In this document: positions 1-8,287 of the stretch, one piece after another | Layout: each line of letters begins with the position of its first letter | Numbering within the stretch: position 1 is the first letter of the stretch | Assembly (NCBI GenBank): GCA_964459305.1 | Contig: CAYWNA010000291.1 | Span: 1-16,111, forward strand | Origin: CAYWNA01 sp964459305 | Lineage (GTDB): Bacteria; Planctomycetota; Planctomycetia; Pirellulales; Pirellulaceae | Direction: 5' to 3' | Length of the DNA stretch: 16,111 nucleotides | The notes under the pieces: generated by a model | Told to the model about the DNA's origin: nothing | The model's input: the letters and a program-made list of their open reading frames with translations, nothing else | Database searches by the model: none | Position numbers and translations under genes: made by a program

Positions 1-2
1 AC

Positions 3-3000
3 GTGGCATCAGACGTATCAGCCGAGCACAACTACTGGGGCACGACGGAAGCCTCGCAGATCGACGCGTTGATTTACGACTATTACGATGATTTCGAACT
101 GGGAAAGGTGCTGACAGATCCGATTCTGCCGGCGGCGGACACGTCGGCGCCTATTTCGGCGCCGTTGGGTGTGGAGGTGGTGGGTGCGGCTGGCGAGTTT
201 GAGGTTTCGTGGGGGGCCAACCCGGAGCCGGACGTGGCGGGGTATCGGGTGTTTTACGACACGGACGGCTTGTATCCGTTTGATGGTACAGGGGCGAACG
301 AGGGGCCGTCGGGGATCGACGTGGGAAATGTGACAAGCTTCACGCTCACGGGATTGGATCTGAGCGCGGCGTATCACATCACGGTAACCGCCTACGATGC
401 GGACGCGGATGGTTCAGACGACCAGTTCGATGGTCACGAAAGCTGGTTCGCAACGCCCTGCTTCCTCGAACCACCCCGTGTGGTAGGGCACACGCCCGAA
501 GGATCCACAGCAGGCCCCGTGGACTCCGTTCGTATCGAATTCAGCCATGCCATGGATCAGACCAGCTTTTCAGCGGAAGAAGACATTATCAGCTTCTCAG
601 GTCCAGACGGATCTGTGACGGTGACCGGATACGACTGGGTCGACGATAAGACCCTGGAATTGCAGTTCGACCCTCAGTCCCGTCACGGCCGTTACGTCAT
701 CGTGCTAGGACCTCAGATTCTCGATGTGGCGGGCTATGCCCTCGATCAGGACGGCGACCTCGTTGTCGGCGAAGTCGAACAAGACAACTATGCGGCAACA
801 TTCTCTATCGCATTTTCCGGAAGCCTCACATCGGACACGACGTGGACTCCGGAGCACGGGGTCGTTTTGGTGAACGGACCGGTGACGATCGCCACCGGTG
901 TCACACTGACAATCGAACCCGGGACGATCGCGAAATTTGATGGCAGTTCCAGCGGGATTTGGGTGGAGGGAACATTGGACGTTCACGGCACTGCATCAGA
1001 GCCCGTTATTCTCACCTCTTACCGTGATGACGCCGCCGGCGGCGATACCAACGGTGACGGTGACGCCACCCGTCCAAGCAGAGCGAACTGGGCCGGCATT
1101 TACACGTCTGCACCAGGCGCTCACGTTGAACTCGACTACGCGGTGGTCCGCTACGCGGATTACGGCGTGGAGACATTGGCGGACGAGTCTTCATGGCGAG
1201 TGTCTAACAGTGTTATCTCGGACAACAACATTGGTCTTGGTGCGCACCATAGGCAGGGGCTGGCTGCTGAGGCAGTCAACACCCTAGTCGCCAACAACTG
1301 GAATACTGGCGTCTACTTTCACGAGTACTTTCCCGGCATCCTTCGGAACTGCACGATCGTCGGCAACGGCTTCGCCGGCGGTTGGGCTGCAGCGGGCGTC
1401 CACCAAGTCGGCGCGCTTATCATGGAGAACTCCATAGTCGCTTTCAACCGCAACGGCTTCGACAGCAATGCCCAGCCGGTCCTCTACATTCAGAACTCGC
1501 TCTTCTACAATCCCGCCGGAAACGAGTTGAACTTCACGAGTGGCTTCACGAGCGACGTCCTTAGCCGCGACTACAACATCATTTCCGACCCGCTGTTTGT
1601 TGACCGGGCGGCCGGCAACTACGAACTCGACGCGACCTCACCAGCGACTGATTCGGGACGCGGGATTCATGCACCCACGATGGACATACTTGGCCGATCC
1701 CGCTACGACGACCAGGGTATGCCCAACGCGGGCGTTGGCTTCCCTGCATACGTGGACATGGGCGCCTACGAACGACAAGAAAGCACCGCGGCGGCTGACC
1801 TCGCAGTGGTCGACGTCTCGAACCCCAATCCCCGGTTCGCAAGCGCTGGTGACACAGTCACCCTTGAATGGTTGGTCCTCAACGTTGGCACGGCAGATGC
1901 CACGGGCGCATGGCAGGACGTGGCCTACTTGTCCGACGACCCCCATATCAGCCCCGGCGACCAAGTGGTCGGTTCGCCAGTGGAGCAAAGCGGTCCCTTA
2001 CGGCCAGGCGAAAGCTACAAAACGACGCTCGATGTCACAGTTCCTGATACCGAAGGGCCGAAGTACATCCTGGTCCGCACCAACGCCGCCGACACGTTGC
2101 GCGAGGCAGTCGAAGCCAACAACTTGGCGGCGTCCACACACGTCTTGGCTGTGGATGTTCCGGTATTGGAAACGGGCGTACCGGCAACCGGAACCGCGAC
2201 CGTAGGCCAGTGGGACTACTATCGTTACAAGGCTGAGCCGGGCCGCACTGTGCTCTTCTCGCTCGACGGACAGGATGGTGCATTTGAAGTGTACGTCCGC
2301 GGCGGCGTACCGCCCACAGTGTCCGAGTACGACGCGAGTGGCGCCGTGTACAACCAACCGGACCAGGAAGCACGGCTGCTGGACCCGGTCGAGGGAACCT
2401 ACTACGTCGGCATGGTGCCACGTGCCGGCACTGGCGCATACACGCTAACTGCCGATTTCACCACGCTCGACATTCGCGATGTCGATCCCAAACAACTCGG
2501 CAACGCCGACAGCGCAACCATCAAAATCGTCGGCGAGGATTTCAACCCCGATGCGGAGGTCCAACTGATCGCCTCGGACGGTACCATCATCGAGGGCGAT
2601 GAGTATTACCAAGATCCGGCCACGCTCTTTGCCACGTTCGATCTAGCGGCCGCCGCAGCCGGTCTGTACGACGTTATGGTTGTCAATACCGGTTCTGCAT
2701 CGGTCACCGAATTCGACGCCGTTACGGTGCTGGATGAAAGCGTCGCCGATTTTCAGACCAGCATTACATTGCCCGGAACGGCCCGACCAGGGCGTGTGAT
2801 TACGGCAACTGTCGCGTATGCGAATACGGGCAGCAATGATTTGCGTAGTCCGCTTCTGGAGTTGCGGGGATCTCAAGAATGCGAATGGCAACTGCCAGGC
2901 TCTGCCGAGTGGTTTGGCGGCTCTCAAATCCAATTCTTGGCCCTCAGCGCGACCGGCCCGGCTAACATACTGCGGCCCGGACAACGGGAATCTGTGGACG

Positions 3001-6000
3001 TCAGAATCCGAACACCCTTCAGTAACGCTTCGTTTGATGTTTCCCTGCACTCGGTAGGTGTAGATGCGAGCGACGGCTCGGAACAGCCTGTCGATTGGGC
3101 CACCTTGGAAGCCGCCTGGCGCTCGCCGGACGTTGCCGACACGTCGTGGGATCCGTTCTGGCAAGACATCGTTGGGCTCGGTGACACGTGGGGAGATTTC
3201 ATCGAGTCGCTTGCCTCGAAGGCCACAACCTATTCTGAACGGGTGTACTCCTACGATGCGTTGTTTGCGAACTTGGTCAACGAGGCCCTCGTCGAAGGTG
3301 CGGTCGCGGACGACCGAGAGACCTTCTTTCTGGGCGACGGATACTCTCAGGAGACCACTATCGAAACCGCATTGGGTACGAGTGTAGCGACGGCGATCGA
3401 ACCAACCACATTAGAGCGCACACGAGAGCCAAAGCCTTCGCCGGACATCACAACAGAACAGTTCCGCAGAGAGTTCTTATATGCCGTGGACACGATTACG
3501 TCGTCATATCCGCAGTGGGAGTTCCGGAGCCGTTTCGACAAACTTCCTGGGGACGCCAAAGTAGAACCGATCGACAATTGGGGAGTCGGAATCGTTAACG
3601 AAACAGGATTGATCGAAGCACACCTCGATGCCGACTACATTTCCCCGGGGGGCGACCTGGTACAGAACCTTTGGGTCGCTGTGATAGCCGATGAGGACTA
3701 CGAGGTTGGCGGTGCCTTCCCCTATCAGCCCAAGTTCGAACCCGTCTACGCCAAGCCGAGCTACAACATAGTTGCCGCTTTCGTCGGGAATCGGCTGCTC
3801 GACCCCGGTAAACAGTCTTTCCACCTGGACTCGATCAACGGCAGCACAGAGATGGATCTTACGCCAAATCATGTCAAACTCCACATGTCCAAGCTCGAGC
3901 TCGCCGACCCTGACGACATTGTCGTGTTCTACTTCACGGGACATGGCGAACGTAGTCCTGTCTCTATTGCCACCAACCTAAACAACTCCAGGAATGGTGT
4001 CGGTACGATAACGGATGAGGAATTCGGCGGTTGGCTCGGCGAGCTTTCTGCTGAGGTGGGTCACGCAGTTGTAATCCTGGATACGTGCCACGCAGCCGGC
4101 ATGTTTGACTCTGTGCCCAGTAACGTTACTTGGCTTGCAGCAGCAACAGAAGAGCGCAAAACCGGGGGAGACCCTTGGTATGGGGGGTTCTTCACTTTCG
4201 ATCTCTTCAACGGTCTCGCCGGAGACGCCTACGACACGAATCATGATGGGCGATTGAGCGTGATGGAGGCTTTGGCGCACGCGCAGTTCTGGGCGTTTAC
4301 ACACTTCCCGCATGCCCCAAGCCCAACAGGCAACGGCAAAGACATTATTCTTCTCGACGACTTCCGCCCATTCAATTGGATTCAGGTCATCGACACAAAT
4401 GCGCCTCTCGACGGAAGAAGCTCGCCTTATGTCGGAGTAGACCCGTCCAGCAATGGGGCACCTTTCTATTGGACGGACCAGGAACTCGAAACTTACATCG
4501 GGAACAGCACGCTCGATTTCATCGATTATCCTGTCCGCGGCCCAAGAAAGGATCAGGACGTTAAGTGGCGAGCGATGCTGATTCCCACAAAATGGGACGG
4601 GGGTCGTAGCGTCGAGTTGTTCTACCAGGGCGCCATATGGTGGGGATTTGACATTTCCGCGCCCAAAGACCGCCCCAAAGCGAACGCACCCATGCCGCAG
4701 ACTTCCGAAGAGAGGGACAAAGGCACTGTTTCTTTGATAACTTCGTCTACCCCCGAGGACAAGTTTGGCCCGGCCGGCTACGATGCTCCGAGTACGGCAG
4801 CAGGTAGTGAGGAGCGGTTCATAACGCCCGAACACGCGTTGCCGTATCGCATCGAGTTTTGGAACAAGGAAGACGCGCTTGTTCCGACGCAGGATGCGAT
4901 CATTGTCGATCCACTCGACCCGAACGTTTTCGATCTGAGTACCTTGGACTTCACTCGCATCGGGTTCCTCAAATGGGATGTGCCGCTGGAGGGCGGGCAA
5001 GCAATCGACACACGGATCGATCTGCGGCCCGAGATGAACCTGGCCGTAGAAGTCAAAGCCGGGCTGGGAATGGAAGTCCCCGGGTTCGCCCATAACGGCG
5101 ACATCGACGAGAACACGCTGGTCTGGTGGTTCCACGCGATCGACCCGGAGACGGGCGAATGGCCCGAGGACCCCATGGCCGGCTTCCTGCCGCCCTTCAA
5201 CCCCGAAACCGGCTACGAAATCGGCTGGGTCGAGTTCACCATCGACCCGCTTGAAGGATTGCCTACGGGAACCGAACTGGCAAACGTCGCCTATGTTGAA
5301 TTCGACTTCGCGGGCGACATCTACGACCACCCGGCGCCCAAGAAGGACCCAGACGTTGAGCCGGCCGAACCGGCTCCCTGGATCAACACCATCGACGCCG
5401 GCATCCCCGACGACGCAAGCCAAGTCGAGCCGCTTCCGGCGGCCACGATCCAAACGAGCTTCGACGTCAACTGGACTGGCGAGGACGAATCGGGCGGTTC
5501 GGGCATCGCCACCTACGACATCTACGTCTCTATCGACGATGGGCCGTTTGCGCTTTGGCACGAAAGCACCACCGAAACCTCCGATACGTACACCGGCGAG
5601 ATTGACCACACCTACGCTTTCTACAGCATCGCCACCGACAACGTCGGCCACCGGGAACCCGCTCCACCAAAGCCTGATGCGGTGACGGTCGTGACCTCGA
5701 ACCCGTGGCACAATCCCTGGAACTGGTACGACGTGGACGGCAAGGATGGCGTTGCACCGCTGGATGTGCTCACGACCATCAACTACATCAACGCTCACCC
5801 GAACGACACTTCGTTGCCGGAGCCGCCTGACGTGCCGCCGCCGTACTACGACGTTAGCGGCGAGGGTGATTGTACGGCGTTGGACGTTTTGATGGCGATC
5901 AACAGCATCAATTCCGGCGACCTTGGGCCCACTATCGAAATTACCGATGTACCGAACTATGCCGAGGACGGGTTCATCAGCGGCCGCGTGGTCGGTGGCG

Positions 6001-7319
6001 ACTCCTCCGTCTACCGCGTCGCGCCTTACATCTACATCGACGGAGCGGGTTGGTGGACCAAACCCACCGCGGAAACGCCGACGGTCGAATTCGATCCCGA
6101 TGGCAACTTCACGGCCGACGTGGCCACCGGCGGGATCGATAACCGCGCTACAATCTATTGCGCTGCGCTGGTGCCCGTCGGAACCGATCCCCCTGCGGCG
6201 CTCGGCTCGGCGCGCATCCCCGCGGATCTTGACAGCGTGGCCATGGATTGCCGCCAGCGTTTCGGTCGCACCGTCGAATTCGCTGGGCATACCTGGGCCG
6301 TGAAGGAGTCGCCGGTGGCGGTCGGCCCCGGCGATAACTGGTTCTCGGATGATCCGACCGATGTGTTTGTCGACCAGCAGGGTTTGCACCTGACCGTCAA
6401 CTCCCACGACGATCATTGGTGGGCCACGGAAGTGGTCCTTGTGGATAATCTTGGGTACGGGACCTACTCGTTCCAGACCAACAGCCGGTTGGACGACCTC
6501 GACCCGAACGTCACTTTCGGTGCCTATACCTGGGATCCCTACGGCGATGACGAATCCGGCGCATCGCCTGCGCGAGAAATCGATTTCGAAGACGCTCGCT
6601 GGGGCGAGGCCGGCGATCCCACCAATGCTCAAATGGTGGTCCAGCCTCACGGGATTGCGGGCAACAAGGAGCGTTACACGATTCCCGACCTCAGCGCCGA
6701 TGCAGCGCTCACTCGGTTCTTCACTTGGCAGCCCGACGGAATCGAGTTTGTCGCGGTCGAGGGCCATCACACGCCGTTCGATTATTCCGACACGGACGTG
6801 ATCCACCGGTACGTGTATCCGGACGATGCAGATGTCAAGTACCCGGATGCCGATCACTTCGTACCAACCGAGGGCCGCGAATCGTTCCGATTCAATTTGT
6901 GGCTGTACGAATCTTCCGCCCCCGCGCGTGGCGAGCCCGTCGAAGTGGTGATCACCGACTTCAGCTTCTGGGAAACGCCACCAAACGGCTCGCCCGAAGG
7001 CGAGGGTATTTCCGACGCCTCTCTATCCCTTGCCGAAGCGACGTCGCTGTGGGAAGCAGGTTGGCCATCCCGGTCGATCGACAGCCAGGCAAAGCCATTT
7101 GACCTGCTCCCGCAGACCGACACGAGTGTAGCCGACGGTGTGTCGCGCGACGATCGCGGCGAACCCCTCGTCAGAGCAAGCCGTGACCAGCAAACTGTGG
7201 GCTCGCTGACGCTCGACCACAGCCACTCTGCCGGCGACTTGGACGCCGACCAGACCTACCTGGACTCCATCCTGCCGGACATCGCCGCAGACATCGCAAC
7301 CGTATGGCGCGATTTCTGA
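3..7319 (+). CDS. Giant secreted mosaic protein with caspase-like, dockerin and GH16-like domains (5' end outside window)
   Basis: At least 2438 residues are visible. The frame is open to the window edge and begins inside a beta-helix repeat (NYWGTT), so the GTG at position 3 is not a credible start and the signal peptide is missing. Domains in order, rough residues: end of a beta-helix (1-45); fibronectin-III-like (46-152); SbsA-type Ig-like (157-269); a second right-handed beta-helix ending in DMGAYE (275-591); CARDB (598-712); bacterial pre-peptidase-like (719-820); IPT/TIG-like (822-912); an unassigned stretch; a caspase-like peptidase (about 1250-1440) with GHGE His1314 and DTCHAAG Cys1362; an EF-hand-like loop (1411-1422); another FN3-like domain (1793-1897); a dockerin-type pair of calcium repeats (1902-1973); a family-16-like jelly roll (about 2085-2325) with EIDFE at 2192-2196. 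Cell-surface or extracellular location and a role in polymer binding or processing are inferences. It is convergent with the integrase remnant and probably belongs to the chromosome rather than the element. Confidence 0.93.
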   Translation: MASDVSAEHNYWGTTEASQIDALIYDYYDDFELGKVLTDPILPAADTSAPISAPLGVEVVGAAGEFEVSWGANPEPDVAGYRVFYDTDGLYPFDGTGANEGPSGIDVGNVTSFTLTGLDLSAAYHITVTAYDADADGSDDQFDGHESWFATPCFLEPPRVVGHTPEGSTAGPVDSVRIEFSHAMDQTSFSAEEDIISFSGPDGSVTVTGYDWVDDKTLELQFDPQSRHGRYVIVLGPQILDVAGYALDQDGDLVVGEVEQDNYAATFSIAFSGSLTSDTTWTPEHGVVLVNGPVTIATGVTLTIEPGTIAKFDGSSSGIWVEGTLDVHGTASEPVILTSYRDDAAGGDTNGDGDATRPSRANWAGIYTSAPGAHVELDYAVVRYADYGVETLADESSWRVSNSVISDNNIGLGAHHRQGLAAEAVNTLVANNWNTGVYFHEYFPGILRNCTIVGNGFAGGWAAAGVHQVGALIMENSIVAFNRNGFDSNAQPVLYIQNSLFYNPAGNELNFTSGFTSDVLSRDYNIISDPLFVDRAAGNYELDATSPATDSGRGIHAPTMDILGRSRYDDQGMPNAGVGFPAYVDMGAYERQESTAAADLAVVDVSNPNPRFASAGDTVTLEWLVLNVGTADATGAWQDVAYLSDDPHISPGDQVVGSPVEQSGPLRPGESYKTTLDVTVPDTEGPKYILVRTNAADTLREAVEANNLAASTHVLAVDVPVLETGVPATGTATVGQWDYYRYKAEPGRTVLFSLDGQDGAFEVYVRGGVPPTVSEYDASGAVYNQPDQEARLLDPVEGTYYVGMVPRAGTGAYTLTADFTTLDIRDVDPKQLGNADSATIKIVGEDFNPDAEVQLIASDGTIIEGDEYYQDPATLFATFDLAAAAAGLYDVMVVNTGSASVTEFDAVTVLDESVADFQTSITLPGTARPGRVITATVAYANTGSNDLRSPLLELRGSQECEWQLPGSAEWFGGSQIQFLALSATGPANILRPGQRESVDVRIRTPFSNASFDVSLHSVGVDASDGSEQPVDWATLEAAWRSPDVADTSWDPFWQDIVGLGDTWGDFIESLASKATTYSERVYSYDALFANLVNEALVEGAVADDRETFFLGDGYSQETTIETALGTSVATAIEPTTLERTREPKPSPDITTEQFRREFLYAVDTITSSYPQWEFRSRFDKLPGDAKVEPIDNWGVGIVNETGLIEAHLDADYISPGGDLVQNLWVAVIADEDYEVGGAFPYQPKFEPVYAKPSYNIVAAFVGNRLLDPGKQSFHLDSINGSTEMDLTPNHVKLHMSKLELADPDDIVVFYFTGHGERSPVSIATNLNNSRNGVGTITDEEFGGWLGELSAEVGHAVVILDTCHAAGMFDSVPSNVTWLAAATEERKTGGDPWYGGFFTFDLFNGLAGDAYDTNHDGRLSVMEALAHAQFWAFTHFPHAPSPTGNGKDIILLDDFRPFNWIQVIDTNAPLDGRSSPYVGVDPSSNGAPFYWTDQELETYIGNSTLDFIDYPVRGPRKDQDVKWRAMLIPTKWDGGRSVELFYQGAIWWGFDISAPKDRPKANAPMPQTSEERDKGTVSLITSSTPEDKFGPAGYDAPSTAAGSEERFITPEHALPYRIEFWNKEDALVPTQDAIIVDPLDPNVFDLSTLDFTRIGFLKWDVPLEGGQAIDTRIDLRPEMNLAVEVKAGLGMEVPGFAHNGDIDENTLVWWFHAIDPETGEWPEDPMAGFLPPFNPETGYEIGWVEFTIDPLEGLPTGTELANVAYVEFDFAGDIYDHPAPKKDPDVEPAEPAPWINTIDAGIPDDASQVEPLPAATIQTSFDVNWTGEDESGGSGIATYDIYVSIDDGPFALWHESTTETSDTYTGEIDHTYAFYSIATDNVGHREPAPPKPDAVTVVTSNPWHNPWNWYDVDGKDGVAPLDVLTTINYINAHPNDTSLPEPPDVPPPYYDVSGEGDCTALDVLMAINSINSGDLGPTIEITDVPNYAEDGFISGRVVGGDSSVYRVAPYIYIDGAGWWTKPTAETPTVEFDPDGNFTADVATGGIDNRATIYCAALVPVGTDPPAALGSARIPADLDSVAMDCRQRFGRTVEFAGHTWAVKESPVAVGPGDNWFSDDPTDVFVDQQGLHLTVNSHDDHWWATEVVLVDNLGYGTYSFQTNSRLDDLDPNVTFGAYTWDPYGDDESGASPAREIDFEDARWGEAGDPTNAQMVVQPHGIAGNKERYTIPDLSADAALTRFFTWQPDGIEFVAVEGHHTPFDYSDTDVIHRYVYPDDADVKYPDADHFVPTEGRESFRFNLWLYESSAPARGEPVEVVITDFSFWETPPNGSPEGEGISDASLSLAEATSLWEAGWPSRSIDSQAKPFDLLPQTDTSVADGVSRDDRGEPLVRASRDQQTVGSLTLDHSHSAGDLDADQTYLDSILPDIAADIATVWRDF

Positions 7320-7357
7320 TCACGGATCGTTTTGCCTTGGTCTCGCCGTTCCGTGAT
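7319..7357 (+). terminator. Possible terminator hairpin after the giant gene
   Basis: ATCACGGA (7319-7326) pairs perfectly with TCCGTGAT (7350-7357) across a 23-base loop. It starts on the stop codon of the giant gene. There is no U-tract and the loop is long, so termination is only a suggestion from its position between two convergent genes. Confidence 0.3.
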
Positions 7358-7370
7358 ACACGAGCAACGC

Positions 7371-7574
7371 TCAAAACGGCGTTTCGTGACTGGCACTCTC
7401 GGCCGTGCTCGTCCGCCCCTTGTCATAGACCTGTGTTGTCGTCACGTGCCGGTGTCCCAGAAGCCACTTCACCTTTATGATGTCAATGCCGTCATTCAGC
7501 CGCTCCGTGGCTGCCGTCGCCCCCAGCGAATGCAGCGTGTAGTTGCACTCGCGGCTCGCGTCACCGTGGGTGGC
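7371..7574 (-). pseudogene. Tyrosine recombinase (phage integrase) C-terminal remnant
   Basis: The minus-strand frame carries the C-terminal catalytic box of a phage-type integrase. It reads TLHSLGATAATERL, then IKVKWLLGHRHVTTTQVYD and a short tail ending HETPF before the stop at 7371-7373. The family normally has H-x-x-R, then a G-H pair and a nucleophilic Tyr about 9-10 residues later. Here the first His, the GH and the Tyr (TTTQVY) are visible, but the arginine is Gly (codon GGG, plus-strand 7521-7523). The frame hits a stop at 7575-7577. No catalytic N-terminal part or core-binding domain was found on the minus strand from 7575 to about 7800. It is therefore a truncated, probably inactive remnant, the usual residue of an integrated element's edge. 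It faces the giant gene tail-to-tail. Confidence 0.82.
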
Positions 7575-7686
7575 TTAGCGACCAGGCGGGCCGAAACGTG
7601 AGTGAACGTTGAGCAAGCCGCGAAGTGGAAAGATACCGCGGCCGGACAGCCCTTATTAGGGAAATCTGTGACCTACTTAGCGACCA
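7574..7686. repeat. 11-nt direct repeat CTTAGCGACCA
   Basis: CTTAGCGACCA occurs at 7574-7584 and again at 7676-7686, 102 bases apart in the same orientation. The first copy sits at the broken edge of the integrase remnant. It could be a target-site duplication, an attachment-site fragment or chance. Confidence 0.45.
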
Positions 7687-8146
7687 ACCAGCGCGCGGAG
7701 TCACATCGACAGAAGTGGTCAAATCTTCGTCCGTAAAGCGTGGAGATCGCCCCCCACCTGAGTTAGATGCGACGAGAGCTTTGCGCGCTCAGGAGTGATC
7801 CGTCTGAGTCATGAACGCGAGGTGAGTCTTGCTCCAGCGTAACCTGCTTGGGTCTGACAGACCTCGGGCCGTTACGATCTCTCGCGAATCGGACTCGCGA
7901 GGTCCAATGGCGCGCACTCAAAACGATGACAAACGCGACTTGGCTTGCTTCTGACCGACGCTCGAAAGTGCATTTCCTTTGCCTGTACGGGTCGGCCCCT
8001 GGTTAGTATCGCCGACAACCTTGCGCGATCAGGGATATCCGTCTGGGTCAGTAACTGCGCTCAGCTACAGCCTGAATTATCGCCGGAAACGCGTCACAAT
8101 CCCCTGAGCCACGGGATATCCATCTCAATCCGCACTTGGCTCCAAC
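7575..8146. other. Gene-poor interval between integrase remnant and accessory operon
   Basis: About 570 bases with no gene I can defend. It holds the second copy of the 11-nt direct repeat, two diverged copies of a roughly 60-nt sequence (7756-7820 and 7995-8058), and a small inverted repeat, CTCGCGA at 7881-7887 with TCGCGAG at 7895-7901 around a 7-base loop. An open frame at 7945-8157 (70 codons, TTG start) contains one repeat copy. It has no convincing ribosome binding site and no recognisable family. The stretch may be decayed element DNA. Confidence 0.5.
7756..8058 (+). repeat. Imperfect ~60-nt direct repeat, two copies
   Basis: Copy A (about 7756-7820) and copy B (about 7995-8058) align end to end with one single-base gap. 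The best-kept blocks are TTGCGCG-C/A-TCAGG followed by ATCCGTCTG-A/G-GTCA. By eye roughly 70% of positions agree. Copy A is interrupted by stops in the frame that is open in copy B, so the pair is either non-coding or a decayed coding duplication. Confidence 0.5.
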
Positions 8147-8190
8147 AAGCCCGGTGATCGATCGGTAGCAGCCGACTGATCACTGGGCTT
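8147..8190 (+). terminator. Strong hairpin, possible bidirectional terminator (leader hairpin 1)
   Basis: AAGCCCGGTGATC (8147-8159) pairs with GATCACTGGGCTT (8178-8190), 13 pairs including one G-U. An inner TCGG/CCGA match lies in the loop. The 3' side runs into CTTCTTGT, which is T-rich but not a true U-tract. It is the first of three consecutive hairpins before the sigma-like gene and may insulate that gene from upstream transcription. Confidence 0.5.
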
Positions 8191-8217
8191 CTTGTATGCG
8201 CCCGCGGCAGCGCGCCT

Positions 8218-8250
8218 GGGCGACTGTGTTTTCCCGTAACACGGTCGCCC
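8218..8250 (+). promoter_or_regulatory. 13-bp stem leader hairpin 2
   Basis: GGGCGACTGTGTT (8218-8230) pairs with AACACGGTCGCCC (8238-8250) around the loop TTCCCGT: 13 consecutive pairs with one G-U. It lies 37 bases before the start codon of the sigma-like gene. A terminator without U-tract, an attenuator part or a protein-binding RNA element are all possible. I recognise no riboswitch class. Confidence 0.55.
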
Positions 8251-8256
8251 TGGACT

Positions 8257-8287
8257 GGGGCGGCCTTAGCTATTGAAAGGTTGCCCC
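8257..8287 (+). promoter_or_regulatory. Ribosome-binding-site-sequestering hairpin (leader hairpin 3)
   Basis: GGGGCGGCCTT (8257-8267) pairs with AAGGTTGCCCC (8277-8287) around a 9-base loop: 11 consecutive pairs, two of them G-U. The 3' arm contains most of the AAAGG ribosome binding site (8276-8280) and ends exactly at the base before ATG 8288. In the folded RNA the start region would be closed, suggesting translational control of the sigma-like gene. The pairing is seen directly; the regulation is inferred. Confidence 0.55.

Noticed and set aside
3978..6857. 959-codon open frame on the minus strand opposite the giant gene
   Set aside because: It lies wholly antisense to a well-supported multidomain protein, shows no domain or motif, and long antisense frames are expected from the codon bias of GC-rich coding DNA.
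7332..7601. 89-codon plus-strand frame
   Set aside because: It is the shadow of the integrase remnant, whose conserved motifs read clearly on the minus strand.
7945..8157. 70-codon plus-strand frame with TTG start
   Set aside because: No ribosome binding site, no family features, and the related repeat copy is broken by stops; kept only as part of the gene-poor interval.
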